Below are positions 16,456-26,050 of a stretch of 64,000 nt of DNA, in pieces. The position numbers and the translations under genes were made by a program. The notes under the pieces were generated by a model, which ran no database searches, was not told the DNA's origin, and saw nothing but the letters and a program-made list of their open reading frames with translations. Position 1 is the stretch's first letter. Every line of letters begins with the position of its first letter. Source of the stretch: Brasilonema angustatum HA4187-MV1 (GTDB lineage Bacteria; Cyanobacteriota; Cyanobacteriia; Cyanobacteriales; Nostocaceae); contig JAHHGV010000034.1 in assembly GCA_019359695.1 (NCBI GenBank), positions 33,858 through 97,857 on the forward strand, given 5' to 3'.

Positions 16456-16802
16456 AGGGTTACGGCGATATTTTCACATTTTTTAACAGAAGGGCAAAAA
16501 GCTGGTTGCGTCTGCTACGTCTGTTAAGACTACGTTTCTTACACTTGCTTGTGTTTCAATGATATTGAGGTTTTGTTAAAGAATTTGAGATAAGAATTTG
16601 CGAGTGCGATCGTGTTTTGGGTTTTGAAAGAAAATACTTGGTGTGGCTTCCTCTATAATTGTACCGCTATCCATTAAAATTACGCGGTCAGCAGCTTCGC
16701 GAGCAAATCCAACTTCATGGGTGACAACAACCATTGTCATACCATCAGCAGCAAGGGTTTTGATAACATCCAAAACCTCTCGCACCATCTCCGGATCTAA
16801 AA
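16456..16802. repeat. Partial duplicate of the hydroxylase/ABC-ATPase junction (copy A)
   Basis: About 350 bp match 17716-18064 with scattered differences. It holds the 3' end of the fatty-acid-hydroxylase-like gene (GYGDIFTF part) on the plus strand and the 3' end of the amino-acid ABC ATPase gene on the minus strand. Similarity stops abruptly at GGATCTAAA on the ATPase side. Confidence 0.85.
16576..16788 (-). pseudogene. Truncated amino-acid ABC ATPase C-terminus
   Basis: 70 residues nearly identical to the last 70 residues of the ATPase at 17840-18580 ([20 protein letters not shown], then [15 protein letters not shown]). It contains the switch histidine but lacks Walker A, signature and Walker B, so it is not functional alone. 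It is part of the 350-bp duplicate. Confidence 0.85.
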
Positions 16803-17316
16803 AGGCATTTACCCACGAGGAAACTTTAACCGAAATTTGTGCAAATTTTAACTTAACTTTTACTCTTAGTATCTTACTCTATCTAAGGAATTAAGAAATA
16901 ATACTAATTCTAAGTCAATACCTCTGTTTTCCATGACTCCGCGTTCGCAAAACGTATACTTCGTGCATAGGCTGACAAGTCTCGTATAGCCGCACTGTGC
17001 CAGGGTTAAGAGAGGGTTATGAAAGCGGATTTAGTATAACTATGATAAACTACGGAAAGCTAATCAATATTTAGATATATGCAGCACAATCAATAAATGT
17101 TCCACAAAACAAATCAGTCTAAAACTGTCATTCAAAGCAAAATCAACAGAGCCTAAGAATTCCAGTCGAGAACGAGAATCCTTGTAAAGTGCTTCACGAG
17201 GTTAAACTGTGTCTTTTTATAGCTTAGAAAAATTATTTTCTAAGTGATGATATTTAGAAAATAGACTCAGCTTGTTTTTTCTGTCGTGGTTTTTACTAAA
17301 ATTTGAGGATGAAACA
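16803..17316. other. Gene-free spacer
   Basis: About 510 bp between the duplicate and the hydroxylase-like gene. I see no coding frame and only a short GCGTTCGCAAAACGTATACT palindromic scrap near 16941. Confidence 0.4.
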
Positions 17317-17823
17317 ATGTTTAAGGCGATCGCGTGTGCTTGGATACTCCTTGTTATTGGTGACTTCCTTTCTACTTTTTGCTATCACGTACCTGAACAC
17401 GTTTTTGGTATCCTTCACTTACGAACTCACCACTCCTACAAGAAGAGCTTTCGCCATTATGCCATCCTAACTTTCAATTCCCAAGTTCTTCTGGATGGTA
17501 TTCTGGGTGCTTTACCTTACTTACTCGTAGCAGCAGTTTTATGGTCTTTTTCCCCGATTGGTGTTGTGTGTGGGCTACTGTTTGGTCAGTTTCATGTATG
17601 GTGGAGACACACGACTACCTTGGGTTGGCAAACTCCAAAGTTAGTAGAGATTTTATGCCGAATTCTGTTCCTCACGACTCCAGAAAGACATTGGGAACAT
17701 CACCAAAAAACCAACCAGGGTTATGGCGATATTTTCACATTTTTTGAACAGCCAGCGAAAGGCTGGTTGCGTTTGTTACGTCTGTTTAGGTTGCGTTTCT
17801 CGCACTTGGTTGTGTCTCAATAG
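17317..17823 (+). CDS. Fatty-acid hydroxylase/sterol desaturase-like membrane protein
   Basis: 168 residues from the ATG at 17317, which has GAGG upstream. An in-frame TTG at 17272 has no such site. Histidine clusters HVPEHVFGILHLRTHHSY and TPERHWEHHQ resemble the di-iron boxes of this superfamily. Hydrophobic segments lie at about 3-20 and 58-82. It is shorter than typical members (200-300 residues), so it may be a reduced cyanobacterial subfamily. The 3' end overlaps the duplicated segment and converges on the ATPase gene. Confidence 0.6.
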   Translation: MFKAIACAWILLVIGDFLSTFCYHVPEHVFGILHLRTHHSYKKSFRHYAILTFNSQVLLDGILGALPYLLVAAVLWSFSPIGVVCGLLFGQFHVWWRHTTTLGWQTPKLVEILCRILFLTTPERHWEHHQKTNQGYGDIFTFFEQPAKGWLRLLRLFRLRFSHLVVSQ

Positions 17824-18064
17824 TATGTTTGAGGTTTTGTTAAAGAATTTGAGATAAGAACTTGCGAGTGCGATCGTGCTTGGGATTTTGAAAGAAAATA
17901 TTTGGTGTGGCTTCCTCTACAATCGTACCGCTATCCATTAAAATCACACGGTCAGCAGCTTCGCGAGCAAATCCAACTTCATGGGTGACAACAACCATTG
18001 TCATACCATCAGCAGCAAGGGTTTTGATAACATCCAAAACCTCTCGCACCATCTCCGGATCTAA
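17716..18064. repeat. Hydroxylase/ABC-ATPase junction, parent copy of the 350-bp duplicate (copy B)
   Basis: Direct-repeat partner of 16456-16802. Both genes are intact here, so this is the parent copy. Confidence 0.85.
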
Positions 18065-18580
18065 AGCGGAAGTGGGTTCATCAAAAAGCATAACTTTAGG
18101 CTGCATAGCTAAAGCTCTGGCAATGGCTACCCGTTGCTGCTGTCCACCTGACAATTGTCCTGGATATTTCTGTGCTTGTTCCAAAATTCCCACTCGTTCT
18201 AGCAACTGCATAGCCGTTTCTTCTGCTTTGACTTTCGTCCACTTGCGCACCCAAGTTGGTGCCAAAGTGATATTTTGCAACACACTCAAATGAGGAAACA
18301 AGTTAAACTGTTGAAACACCATCCCCACTTCTCGCCGAATTGCTTCTATATTTTTTAGGTCATTTGTGAGGTCAATTCCATCAATTTCAATTTGTCCCTG
18401 TTGATATTCTTCTAAAGCATTAAAGGTGCGAATAAAAGTCGATTTTCCTGAACCTGAAGGTCCCATAAGTACTACGACTTCTCCACGATTGACACTTAGG
18501 CTAACCCCTTGGAGAACATGAAAATTTCCATACCACTTATGGATATCTTGGGCAATAAGAATGGGCTTTTGTTGATTCAT
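17840..18580 (-). CDS. Polar/basic amino-acid ABC transporter ATP-binding protein
   Basis: 246 residues, full length for the GlnQ/HisP family. Walker A is [10 protein letters not shown], the Q-loop FQQFNLFPH, signature [16 protein letters not shown], Walker [15 protein letters not shown] and the switch THEVGFA. It energises amino-acid import. It is on the same strand as natFGH-like genes at 22103-25211 but separated by mscS and a plus-strand gene. In Anabaena the N-II system uses a separately encoded ATPase, so this one may serve NatFGH. Confidence 0.93.
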   Translation of the reverse strand: MNQQKPILIAQDIHKWYGNFHVLQGVSLSVNRGEVVVLMGPSGSGKSTFIRTFNALEEYQQGQIEIDGIDLTNDLKNIEAIRREVGMVFQQFNLFPHLSVLQNITLAPTWVRKWTKVKAEETAMQLLERVGILEQAQKYPGQLSGGQQQRVAIARALAMQPKVMLFDEPTSALDPEMVREVLDVIKTLAADGMTMVVVTHEVGFAREAADRVILMDSGTIVEEATPNIFFQNPKHDRTRKFLSQIL

Positions 18581-18678
18581 AATTATCAGTCATTAATCAT
18601 TGATCATTAGTTAGGAGTTTTCACCCCACTTGTTCACTTTCTCACTTTTGTTATGAGTCATGATATTTGAGCCGACGC

Positions 18679-20364
18679 TCACTTCTGTGAGTCGGGTTCA
18701 TTGAAGCCATTACTTGGAGAAGAAATTTTAAAACCGGGTGCTGTGTAGTCTTGAGAAAGATAGTTTTCCGGAATGGCAATCTGATTGCCATCTCGAATAG
18801 CATAGTATTGAGGCGAGAGGATTTCAATGCCTGCTTCGTTACACTTGTCTTGGATATTCTGATGCAATTCGGAGTAGATTCTTGCCATGATGTGGGGTTT
18901 TTTAGTGTGGGCATTCAACTCATAGCTAACATAGAAATCATCTAAACTGGTTTGTAACACGAACGGTGTAGGATCTTTCAAGATGTGTTGAGTGGCAAGA
19001 GCTGCGTTAATTAAGACTTCGTGGATTTTTCGCCAGGGTATATCATAACCCAGTGTTAATTTTGTGTGCAAAATAAGCGGTGTGTCGGAGTCTTGAATCA
19101 AGGCGCTATAGTTAGTCACCTGGCTATTGAGAACTGTTGAATTGGGAATTGTGATCACCACATTCTTGACAGTACGAATCCGCGTTACCAGAAGTGTCTT
19201 TTCTGCAACATCTCCAATAGCATCGCCAATTTTGACGCGATTACCAACCTGAAACGATCGCGTGTAAATGAGAATTACGCCAGCAACAATGTTTGCAACC
19301 GCAGCGGAAGAACCAAGTGACAACAAAAGCCCCAGAAAAATAGATATACCTTGAAATGCAGGAGATTTTGATCCAGGTAGATAAGGAAACGCCACCACCG
19401 CTGCCAAGGCGATAATCAAAAATGTTGCTAACTTGTAGGTGGGTTCTGCCCACTCTGGATAAAACCAGGGAAAAGTCCTATCCCTGCCTAAGGCTTTGAG
19501 AACCAGCCGGGTAAAGCGAAGGATATAGTAGGTAACAACAATAATCACAGCAATCATCAAGAAGTTAGGGAGATTGGCTAAAAAACTCTCCCAAGTATTC
19601 TTAACAGCAACAAGCAGGTTGTTAACTATAACGGCTTCCAATCCCCTTGTCCAAGGGAAGAAGCTGATAACCAGTGTGAAATAAACTGCTAGAATACCTA
19701 GCCACAGAGCCAAGCGGACTAACTCAACGAAGCGAGTCAGTACAGAGGAAACCTGAGCTTCAGATAGCAACTCAAAATTGTCGATTCTCACTGCTGGAAC
19801 TGTTTGTTCATGATGATTAAGTCTGGCAAAAATTCGGGCAAAGCCCTGATTAAGTAATTTTAATAAAATTAATAAAGTAATCGTGGCAATGACGCTATAA
19901 AAAACTCCAAACAAGATGTACTTTAAGCTATGTTCTTGCCTGTATTTCTTAATCACAGTTTGAATTTTGCTAGTATACTCACGGGCAAGTTCTTGCTTGG
20001 GTTTGCCTGCGGCTTTAGCATCTGCCTCTGTAACTGTAAAAAGTACCTTCTCTCCTGCTAATATATTTACAGTATTTTCTTGTTCCTCAGTCTTCAGCGC
20101 CGTAAGTGGAATAGATACATCCTCAGCAAGCACTTGCAGTCTAGTGTTAACTGCTTGCGATCGCTCTGCTGCTGAGAATGATCCAACACGTTCCTGGATT
20201 ACGAAAATTTGATCGTCCCCCAGAACTACAGGAGTTCCATCGACTGGATTACCACTTGTAGAATTTGTTTGAGAATAGGCAAAGGGTACTGCTGTAATCG
20301 TCACAAATACTGCCAGGACTAAGGAAATGAATTCATTTAACTGCTTTTTCAAGCTAATTCTCAT
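18679..20364 (-). CDS. MscS-family mechanosensitive ion channel
   Basis: About 561 residues from the ATG at 20364; an in-frame TTG at 20376 is the alternative. An N-terminal signal peptide (SLVLAVFVTITAVPFAYS) and a periplasmic domain precede several membrane helices. The pore helix region has LLLSLGSSAAVANIVAGVI, followed by the beta domain FQVGNRVKIGDAIGDV and TIPNSTVLNS, as in MscS. It is longer than E. coli MscS because of the N-terminal domain. It probably releases osmolytes under hypo-osmotic shock. Confidence 0.88.
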   Translation of the reverse strand: MRISLKKQLNEFISLVLAVFVTITAVPFAYSQTNSTSGNPVDGTPVVLGDDQIFVIQERVGSFSAAERSQAVNTRLQVLAEDVSIPLTALKTEEQENTVNILAGEKVLFTVTEADAKAAGKPKQELAREYTSKIQTVIKKYRQEHSLKYILFGVFYSVIATITLLILLKLLNQGFARIFARLNHHEQTVPAVRIDNFELLSEAQVSSVLTRFVELVRLALWLGILAVYFTLVISFFPWTRGLEAVIVNNLLVAVKNTWESFLANLPNFLMIAVIIVVTYYILRFTRLVLKALGRDRTFPWFYPEWAEPTYKLATFLIIALAAVVAFPYLPGSKSPAFQGISIFLGLLLSLGSSAAVANIVAGVILIYTRSFQVGNRVKIGDAIGDVAEKTLLVTRIRTVKNVVITIPNSTVLNSQVTNYSALIQDSDTPLILHTKLTLGYDIPWRKIHEVLINAALATQHILKDPTPFVLQTSLDDFYVSYELNAHTKKPHIMARIYSELHQNIQDKCNEAGIEILSPQYYAIRDGNQIAIPENYLSQDYTAPGFKISSPSNGFNEPDSQK

Positions 20365-20376
20365 TCTTTTTTGCAA

Positions 20377-20971
20377 ATTATTTAGAGGAAGTTTATAAAG
20401 TAATATAACTCTAAATAAACACAGGGAACAGAAAACAGGGTAGAAGGGGGATGGTGTTTCTTTTTTCTTTCATATGTTGCTAGCACGTAGCGGCGCTAGT
20501 GAGAAGGCTCTCAACAAACATATTAGGTGAAGTGAAAAATGGGGATAAGCTTTCAGCCAAAAGCTTGAGCTTTTTTCTTTAATAATTCAAGCTGATACTT
20601 GAGAGCTACTAAGCGTTGCGTTTCGTCTGAGTTCTTGTCGATGTACTCTAGTATCTTAGTCATATTTTCGTAGTTTAAAGCTCATTTAATATCTTTTTAT
20701 CAGAAAATATATAGATTTATGAAATGTCTAGTATCGCTGTTGTATTTTGTTATAGTCTATTATACGTTTTGACCCTTGGACTGACTAGATCTCGCCTACC
20801 TTTAGTGTAAATACCAGTTATTAAGTCTTGCGTGTTTTCATTCTTATTTGTACCCCCTGAACGCTTACAATAAATTTTATCGCAACCTAACCAGTGGTCA
20901 CGCACACTTACTACTGTGAGGTAGGATATCAAATACCCACTCGCTGGGAAAATTAATGAAATGGCAACAAA
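20377..20971. other. Gene-poor spacer with a possible transposase scrap
   Basis: Contains the small minus-strand frame at 20553-20663 (separate entry), GGGAACA-type heptamers near 20421, and a 60-codon minus-strand frame at 20750-20932 (SVRDHWLGCDKIYCKRSGG) that I do not recognise and that may be a further relic. Confidence 0.4.
20553..20663 (-). pseudogene. Possible N-terminal fragment of an IS5-like transposase
   Basis: 36 codons beginning MTKILEYIDKNSDETQRLV and ending in a stop after KKKAQAFG. The opening resembles the N-terminus of cyanobacterial IS5-family transposases (ILxYIxxNxxETQRLxGxxYxQL). No transposase body follows. Confidence 0.35.
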
Positions 20972-21865
20972 ATGACAGTAATGATGAACAAATTAAAATA
21001 CTTTACCATGTTAGCTTTATGTGTCGTTTTTATGGGCGAAGCGACTATAAATATTTCTGCCCAGGCTGCTGGAAGTAAAGTTTTATTAACGGCTGAAAAC
21101 CAATCTCTCAGCCAATCGGATATTGATCAAGTTATCGCTTTTTACGAATGGGCATTTGCAGCAAAATTCACTAGCAAACAGCGCAGTGAATATCAGTCAA
21201 TCAAGTTAAATGAATATAGCAAAGATCCAGCAGGAACCAGAAAAAGCATTGACAATCTAATTTCTAATTATACAAAAGTTCGTGCTAAGAATGAAGAGGA
21301 ACAAAGCCAAGTTCGGCAAGCATTTAACAAAGAATATATTGGGCAATTGCGAAATTTGCCGGATGATGCGGAAGCTAAACTTTTACTGTCTGTTTACAAC
21401 AGCGCACACACGGGCGAAACCGCTTCAAATAATGCGGATGATTCATCTGGCAGCGTTGGAGATATTTCGTCTATAGTTGGAAAATGGGTCTGGACGCGTA
21501 CCGGAAGCAGTACTTACAGCACGGGTGGCGCATATATGGGTTCAAACGGTTCGCGTTTCACTTATCAATTTCAGCCGAACGGAACAGCCGAATTCACAGG
21601 AATTATGAACGTGATGAACGGCGGCTGCAACCAGCAAATTTTCCAATCTCGAAAAGGAAAAGTCCGTCTGAGCGGCAGTACAATGACAATTAACTGGTCT
21701 CCAGGAACTTTCACTCGTGACTTTTCGTGCGACAGAGCGAACAACTACAAGAAAACTTTGGCTGCTGAAAACGAAACTTATCAGGTGAAATTCAAAACCG
21801 ATCTGGGTCAGAAACAGCTTTGTCTCAGGGGTAAAGACGAAACCTGTTACAGCCCGACAAAGTAG
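20972..21865 (+). CDS. Secreted protein with a lipocalin-like C-terminal domain
   Basis: 297 residues. A signal peptide covers about 1-32 (FTMLALCVVFMGEATINISA). Residues 40-150 are helical and charged (DIDQVIAFYEWAFAAKF). From about 165 a beta-rich domain begins GKWVWTRTGSSTYSTGG with FQPNGTAEFTG, a layout like lipocalin-type domains. Four cysteines in the C-terminal part suggest disulfides. Function unknown. I see no operon partners, and it is divergent from mscS. Confidence 0.6.
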   Translation: MTVMMNKLKYFTMLALCVVFMGEATINISAQAAGSKVLLTAENQSLSQSDIDQVIAFYEWAFAAKFTSKQRSEYQSIKLNEYSKDPAGTRKSIDNLISNYTKVRAKNEEEQSQVRQAFNKEYIGQLRNLPDDAEAKLLLSVYNSAHTGETASNNADDSSGSVGDISSIVGKWVWTRTGSSTYSTGGAYMGSNGSRFTYQFQPNGTAEFTGIMNVMNGGCNQQIFQSRKGKVRLSGSTMTINWSPGTFTRDFSCDRANNYKKTLAAENETYQVKFKTDLGQKQLCLRGKDETCYSPTK

Positions 21866-22102
21866 GCAAAATCACGATTTTTTATAACCCAAGTTGCGGG
21901 TTATCAATTACAGATTTGTCACAATTATGCGATAGCTTCGCGCTCTGCGCTCTGCGCCATCGCCCTTGGGGTGGCTTCCTGCTTACGCATCGCCCACAGC
22001 ACGCACAGCGGTTGCGCGTAGGTGCAATTGTTTCATTTAGCATATACCCCTCCTACATTTCTGTTCTAGAGGGGATTTTATTGTTTAAAGTACTTTTTTG
22101 CA
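21866..22102. repeat. Spacer with GC-rich dispersed repeats
   Basis: Holds ATAACCCAAGTTGCGGGTTAT (self-complementary, related to 6713-6812) and stacked GCGCTCTGCGCTCTGCGCCA, CATCGCCCTTGGGG elements typical of cyanobacterial dispersed repeats. No credible gene. Confidence 0.55.
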
Positions 22103-23137
22103 TCACCGTTGATCCACACCCAATTCCTTTTCTAAGCGTCGAGAAGCTAGCGACATGGAATAGCAAAAGACCCAATAAATAAATGCAATGAATAAATAGA
22201 CTTCTGCATAGCGAGCAATAAATTGAGGTTGAGCCAGGATAGCACGAGAAATTCCTGTTAATTCCAATAATCCAACAATTGATAACAAAGAAGTATCTTT
22301 AAACAAACCGATAAATTGACCAACAAGCGCTGGGATAACAGCACGTAGCGCTTGGGGAAGAACAATGAGTAATACTGTTAAAGGAGCATTCAACCCCAGT
22401 ACTTTGGCAGCTTCAATTTGTCCGCGTGGAACTGATTGAAGACCACCACGTACATTTTCGGCTAAATAAGCAGCACTAAAGAAAATTAAACCAGCAATTC
22501 CTCTTAAAACTCTGTCTAAACGGTATTCTACTGGTAGAAATAAGGATAACATCACTTGAGCAAAGAACAAAACTCCAATCAGTGGTAGTCCTCGGATAAT
22601 TTCAATGTAGAGGATACTAAACCAACGCACAACAGGTAGCTGACTTTGACGACCTAATGCTAATAAAACACCCAAAGGAAAAGAGAGAACAATACTAATT
22701 ACCGCCATCACCAAAGTAAGCAGCAAACCATTCCACAAATTGCTTTCTACTGGTTGCAGTCCAAAACCTCCCCCAATCAGCCATAGGATAATTGGAAAAG
22801 AAAGCGCCCACCCAAGTGGTAACCAACTGTTCATTTGACGGGGTAAACGTTTCGTAAAAGTTCCCCATGACAAACCAAAAAGACCGAGGATAATAAACAG
22901 TGCTAGCCACAGTCGCCAGTAAAGTTGTTGTGGGAAACGACCAACAAAAAATAAAGATAAGTTGGCTGTGATGACTTGCCATTTTGCTTGAGTCAATATC
23001 CAAGTCAGGACAGCTTTGATACCAAAAAAAAGCAAAAAGAGACAGACAACAGTGAGAAGACTGTTGTACCAGTTGTTAAACAGATTTTTCTGTAGCCATT
23101 GTAGAATAGTAGGCTTTTGATTTTTAAAAGAACTCAT
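22103..23137 (-). CDS. natH: Amino-acid ABC transporter permease, NatH/AapM-like
   Basis: 344 residues, longer than GlnP because of an N-terminal extension with extra membrane helices (SLLTVVCLFLLFFGIKAVL), as in AapM/NatH. The EAA loop EAAKVLGLNAPLTVLLIVLP and EIIRGLPLIGVLFFAQV are intact. It forms the inner-membrane channel with NatG. The start follows the natG stop by 10 bp, indicating an operon natF-natG-natH. Substrate range by family: acidic and neutral polar amino acids. Confidence 0.9.
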   Translation of the reverse strand: MSSFKNQKPTILQWLQKNLFNNWYNSLLTVVCLFLLFFGIKAVLTWILTQAKWQVITANLSLFFVGRFPQQLYWRLWLALFIILGLFGLSWGTFTKRLPRQMNSWLPLGWALSFPIILWLIGGGFGLQPVESNLWNGLLLTLVMAVISIVLSFPLGVLLALGRQSQLPVVRWFSILYIEIIRGLPLIGVLFFAQVMLSLFLPVEYRLDRVLRGIAGLIFFSAAYLAENVRGGLQSVPRGQIEAAKVLGLNAPLTVLLIVLPQALRAVIPALVGQFIGLFKDTSLLSIVGLLELTGISRAILAQPQFIARYAEVYLFIAFIYWVFCYSMSLASRRLEKELGVDQR

Positions 23138-23147
23138 TTGAAAAAAC

Positions 23148-24071
23148 TCATCTTTCCTTGAGTTGCACGCTACGGTTTAACAAATTCATCCCTGAAGAGA
23201 TGATCAGGCTAATGGTCAGATAGGTAACCATAATTAACAGAATAACTTCTACAGATCGACCTGTTTGGTTAAAAGTTGTGGAAGCCACAAAGTAAATATC
23301 AGGATAGCCGATCGCAATTGCTAAACTAGAATTCTTAGCTAAATTAAGATACTGACTGGTTAATGGTGGAATAATCAGCCGCAAAGCTTGGGGAAAAATC
23401 ACTAGCCGTAAGATGAGATTCGGCTTAAAACCTAATGCTCGTGCTGCTTCCCATTGTCCTTTAGGAACTGATAAAATCCCCGCTCTGACAATTTCGGCGA
23501 TGAAGGCACCAGTGTACAGCGTTAATCCTAGGATGAGTGTTGATAATTCAGAAGAAAGTTCTATTCCAAAAGGAAGGGTAACTCCTCGATTATTAATATT
23601 TATAAACCCAAGTAGGGAAATTTGATTTTCTGTTTTTGGCAAACTGAGGAAAACCGCAAAATACCAAAAGAACAATTGCAGAAGTAAAGGTGTGTTGCGT
23701 AAGATTTCGACATACACTAGAGCTAGCTGACGTACTAACCAATTATCCGATAGCCGCCCCACTCCCACAGTAATGCCAATAATTGTTGCCAGAATGATGC
23801 CAAAAACTATCACTCGCAGCGAGTTCACTAATCCAACTAATAAAGCACGGCTGTAGGAATCAGAAGATTTATAGGGAATGGGGGTTTCGCCAATATCGAA
23901 GGATGCTTGGAATTGTAAAAAATCAAATCCTAACTGCAGACCTAGCCGGTGGAGATTGTATATTAGGTTGTGCCATAGTATCATCACGATTATGGCAACT
24001 ATGAACGCGGCTATCACCTGACCGAGAATAGGAAAAAACTTTCGGTTGCGCCAAATTGGAGTCATAGTCAA
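23148..24071 (-). CDS. natG: Amino-acid ABC transporter permease, NatG/AapQ-like
   Basis: 307 residues. EILRNTPLLLQLFFWYFAV and the EAA loop EAARALGFKPNLILRLVIFP place it in the AapQ/NatG family. It has a large periplasmic insertion after the first helix (residues 40-85). It is the second gene of the natFGH operon, with 96 bp of heptamer repeats between it and natF. Confidence 0.9.
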   Translation of the reverse strand: MTMTPIWRNRKFFPILGQVIAAFIVAIIVMILWHNLIYNLHRLGLQLGFDFLQFQASFDIGETPIPYKSSDSYSRALLVGLVNSLRVIVFGIILATIIGITVGVGRLSDNWLVRQLALVYVEILRNTPLLLQLFFWYFAVFLSLPKTENQISLLGFININNRGVTLPFGIELSSELSTLILGLTLYTGAFIAEIVRAGILSVPKGQWEAARALGFKPNLILRLVIFPQALRLIIPPLTSQYLNLAKNSSLAIAIGYPDIYFVASTTFNQTGRSVEVILLIMVTYLTISLIISSGMNLLNRSVQLKER

Positions 24072-24077
24072 ACAGTG

Positions 24078-24166
24078 AACAATGAACAGGGAACAGGGAA
24101 CAGGGAACAGTAAACAAGGGGTGAACGAGTCCGTTTCCTACCTGATAACTGATAACTGATAACTTG
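24078..24166. repeat. Heptanucleotide repeats (GGGAACA and CTGATAA) between natF and natG
   Basis: Three tandem GGGAACA copies and three tandem CTGATAA copies fill the gap. The pair also occurs at 39787-39870. Confidence 0.8.
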
Positions 24167-24167
24167 T

Positions 24168-25211
24168 TTATCGAAAGGGTGGAGCGTAAAGAATACCACC
24201 TTGATTCCAAAGTTTGTTTGGACCACGTTCCAATTTCAACTCAGAGTTTTTCCCTAAATTACGTTCGTAAATTTCACCATAATTGCCGACGTTTTTGATA
24301 ATATGAACTACGAAGTCGTTTGTTAAACCCATGCCTTTACCAAGGTTACCTTCTGTACCTAGCAAGCGCTTCACTTCTGGGTTATTACTGTTTGCTAATT
24401 GACCAACATTTTGGGAGTTGACTCCGAGTTCTTCAGCATTGATAAGAGCAAAAATTGTCCATCTCACCATATCAAACCACTTAGAATCTCCATTGACTAC
24501 AGCAGGTGTAAGAGGTTCTTTTGACAGCACAGTATCTAAAACAACATGGTCATCCGGTTTAGATAGGGTGGTGCGACGGGAAACGAGTTGAGAACGGTCT
24601 GCAGTGACGCCTTCGCAGCGACCTTGCTCGTAGGTGGCAAAAACTGTGTTAGCATCTTCAAAGACCAAAGGCTTGTAGTTGATACCACGTTGCCGCATTT
24701 GGTCTGTCAGGTTTTGCTCGTTGGTGGTTCCTGTCCCGATACAGATAGATTTGCCCTTGAGGTCTTCTAGCTTCTGAATATTGCTATTTTTTTTCACCAT
24801 TATGCCTTGACCGTCGTAAAATACCACGGCAGTAAATTTTATACCTACAGAAGTGTCTCGGCTCATACTCCAAGTGGTATTTCGGCTGAGGATATCTACT
24901 TCGCCCGTTTGCAAGGCTGTAAACCGTTCTTTGGAGTTTAAGTTGCGGAACTCTACTTTGTTGGGGTCATTAAAAATTGCTGCGGCGATCGCCCGACAAA
25001 TATCCACATCCAGCCCTGCATATTCACCGTTAGACTTAACATAGCTAAATCCTGGCAATTGTCCGCTGACACCACAGATGAGCTTACCACGGCTTTTGAT
25101 TGTATCCAACAGACTTCCACCACTTCCTCCCATCTGTCCAGCACAAGCATTCAGTGAAAAGACTAGAGGTAAAGTAGCTAGCAGTGATAACCCCCGTTTG
25201 AGCTTCAACAT
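24168..25211 (-). CDS. natF: Amino-acid ABC transporter substrate-binding lipoprotein, NatF/AapJ-like
   Basis: 347 residues. A lipoprotein signal is visible (LLATLPLVFSLNACAG, lipobox Cys at about 23). The mature part begins LDTIKSRGKLICGVSGQLPG and contains YAGLDVDICRAIAAAIF and ARNTTW-like RNTTWSMSRD, typical of the AapJ/BztA family. It binds amino acids in the periplasm and delivers them to NatGH. Confidence 0.92.
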   Translation of the reverse strand: MLKLKRGLSLLATLPLVFSLNACAGQMGGSGGSLLDTIKSRGKLICGVSGQLPGFSYVKSNGEYAGLDVDICRAIAAAIFNDPNKVEFRNLNSKERFTALQTGEVDILSRNTTWSMSRDTSVGIKFTAVVFYDGQGIMVKKNSNIQKLEDLKGKSICIGTGTTNEQNLTDQMRQRGINYKPLVFEDANTVFATYEQGRCEGVTADRSQLVSRRTTLSKPDDHVVLDTVLSKEPLTPAVVNGDSKWFDMVRWTIFALINAEELGVNSQNVGQLANSNNPEVKRLLGTEGNLGKGMGLTNDFVVHIIKNVGNYGEIYERNLGKNSELKLERGPNKLWNQGGILYAPPFR

Positions 25212-25324
25212 TTACCAATTTTTCCTCTGCTCAATAAAGACTAAGATACTTTATTGTTTACCAAATGGTTGCAGAGGTGAGCAGTTTATACTAAAAATGT
25301 TAGAGCAAGCTACTTAGGCTCTCT

Positions 25325-25435
25325 ATGCCAGCTAAAGAAATTTACCATTATGCGGTGATAAACGCTCTGGAAAAAGAAAGTTGGAACATTACCGCATCAG
25401 ATGATTTAAGCATTAATATAGATGAACCAAAGTAA
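25325..25435 (+). pseudogene. xisH: xisH N-terminal remnant
   Basis: 37 codons including the stop, starting MPAKEIYHYAVINALEKESW. It matches the N-terminus of the fdxN-element excision controlling factor XisH (MPAxDxYHxAVKNALxKDGW), then drifts and stops. The C-terminal end of the same gene lies at 26051-26182. Confidence 0.7.
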
Positions 25436-25474
25436 GAAACCAAAAATCGCAACTTATGGAAAACTTAGAAAAAG

Positions 25475-25999
25475 ATGGAAAACTTAGAAAAAGTAAGTTT
25501 AGAGAGTACAAGACTAATTCTCCAAGCGATTTCGCTGGAATACACAGAAGATGTGTTTAGGGAATTCACAAGCTAAATTACCACCTTTATGTATCCGAAA
25601 CCAGCTGACAATATCAGTGAAACCGAGAAGGTCATCAAAGGTATGATTCAACAACGATAAAATAAAACTGACCTAGTGTTGGTAATTCTCAAGAAGAATA
25701 CTTTGGAGTTTTTAGGAATTTGCTCCGTAGATCCTATTGATACTGAGACACCGGAGTTAGGAATTTGGATAAAAAAATCAGATCACGGTAATAGTTTTGG
25801 TAGAGAGGCAATTTATGCATTGAAAGACTGGGTGGATAAGAATTTGGAGTACAAATATCTTTCCTATCCTGTTGATAAAAGAAATATCCCCAGTCGGAAA
25901 ATTCCGGAAAGTTTTGGGGGTAAAGTATTTCGCGAGTTTCAACAGACTAACAAGAGCGGTAATCTTCTCAATGAGGTTGAATACAGGATTTATAAATGA
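25475..25999 (+). pseudogene. GNAT N-acetyltransferase pseudogene (two nonsense codons)
   Basis: A single reading frame from ATG 25475 reads as a RimJ/RimL-like acetyltransferase (LESTRLILQAISLEYTEDVF, ITTFMYPKPADNISETE, TPELGIWIKKSDHGNSFGRE, YPVDKRNIPSRKIPE). In-frame TAA codons follow FREFTS and IQQR. The part after the second stop stays open to 25999. A 19-bp direct repeat, ATGGAAAACTTAGAAAAAG, lies at the 5' end (25456 and 25475). It sits between the two halves of xisH. Confidence 0.75.
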
Positions 26000-26050
26000 A
26001 AGACATGTCCTAAACTAAAACTAACGTCGTAAACGCTAAAAAAAAACATT

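Noticed and set aside
21916..22182. 88-codon plus-strand frame after the lipocalin-like gene
   Set aside because: Consists of dispersed GC-rich repeats and overlaps the natH end.
24078..24166. Possible CRISPR array
   Set aside because: Heptamer tandem repeats without spacers; no repeat-spacer pattern or cas gene anywhere in the window.
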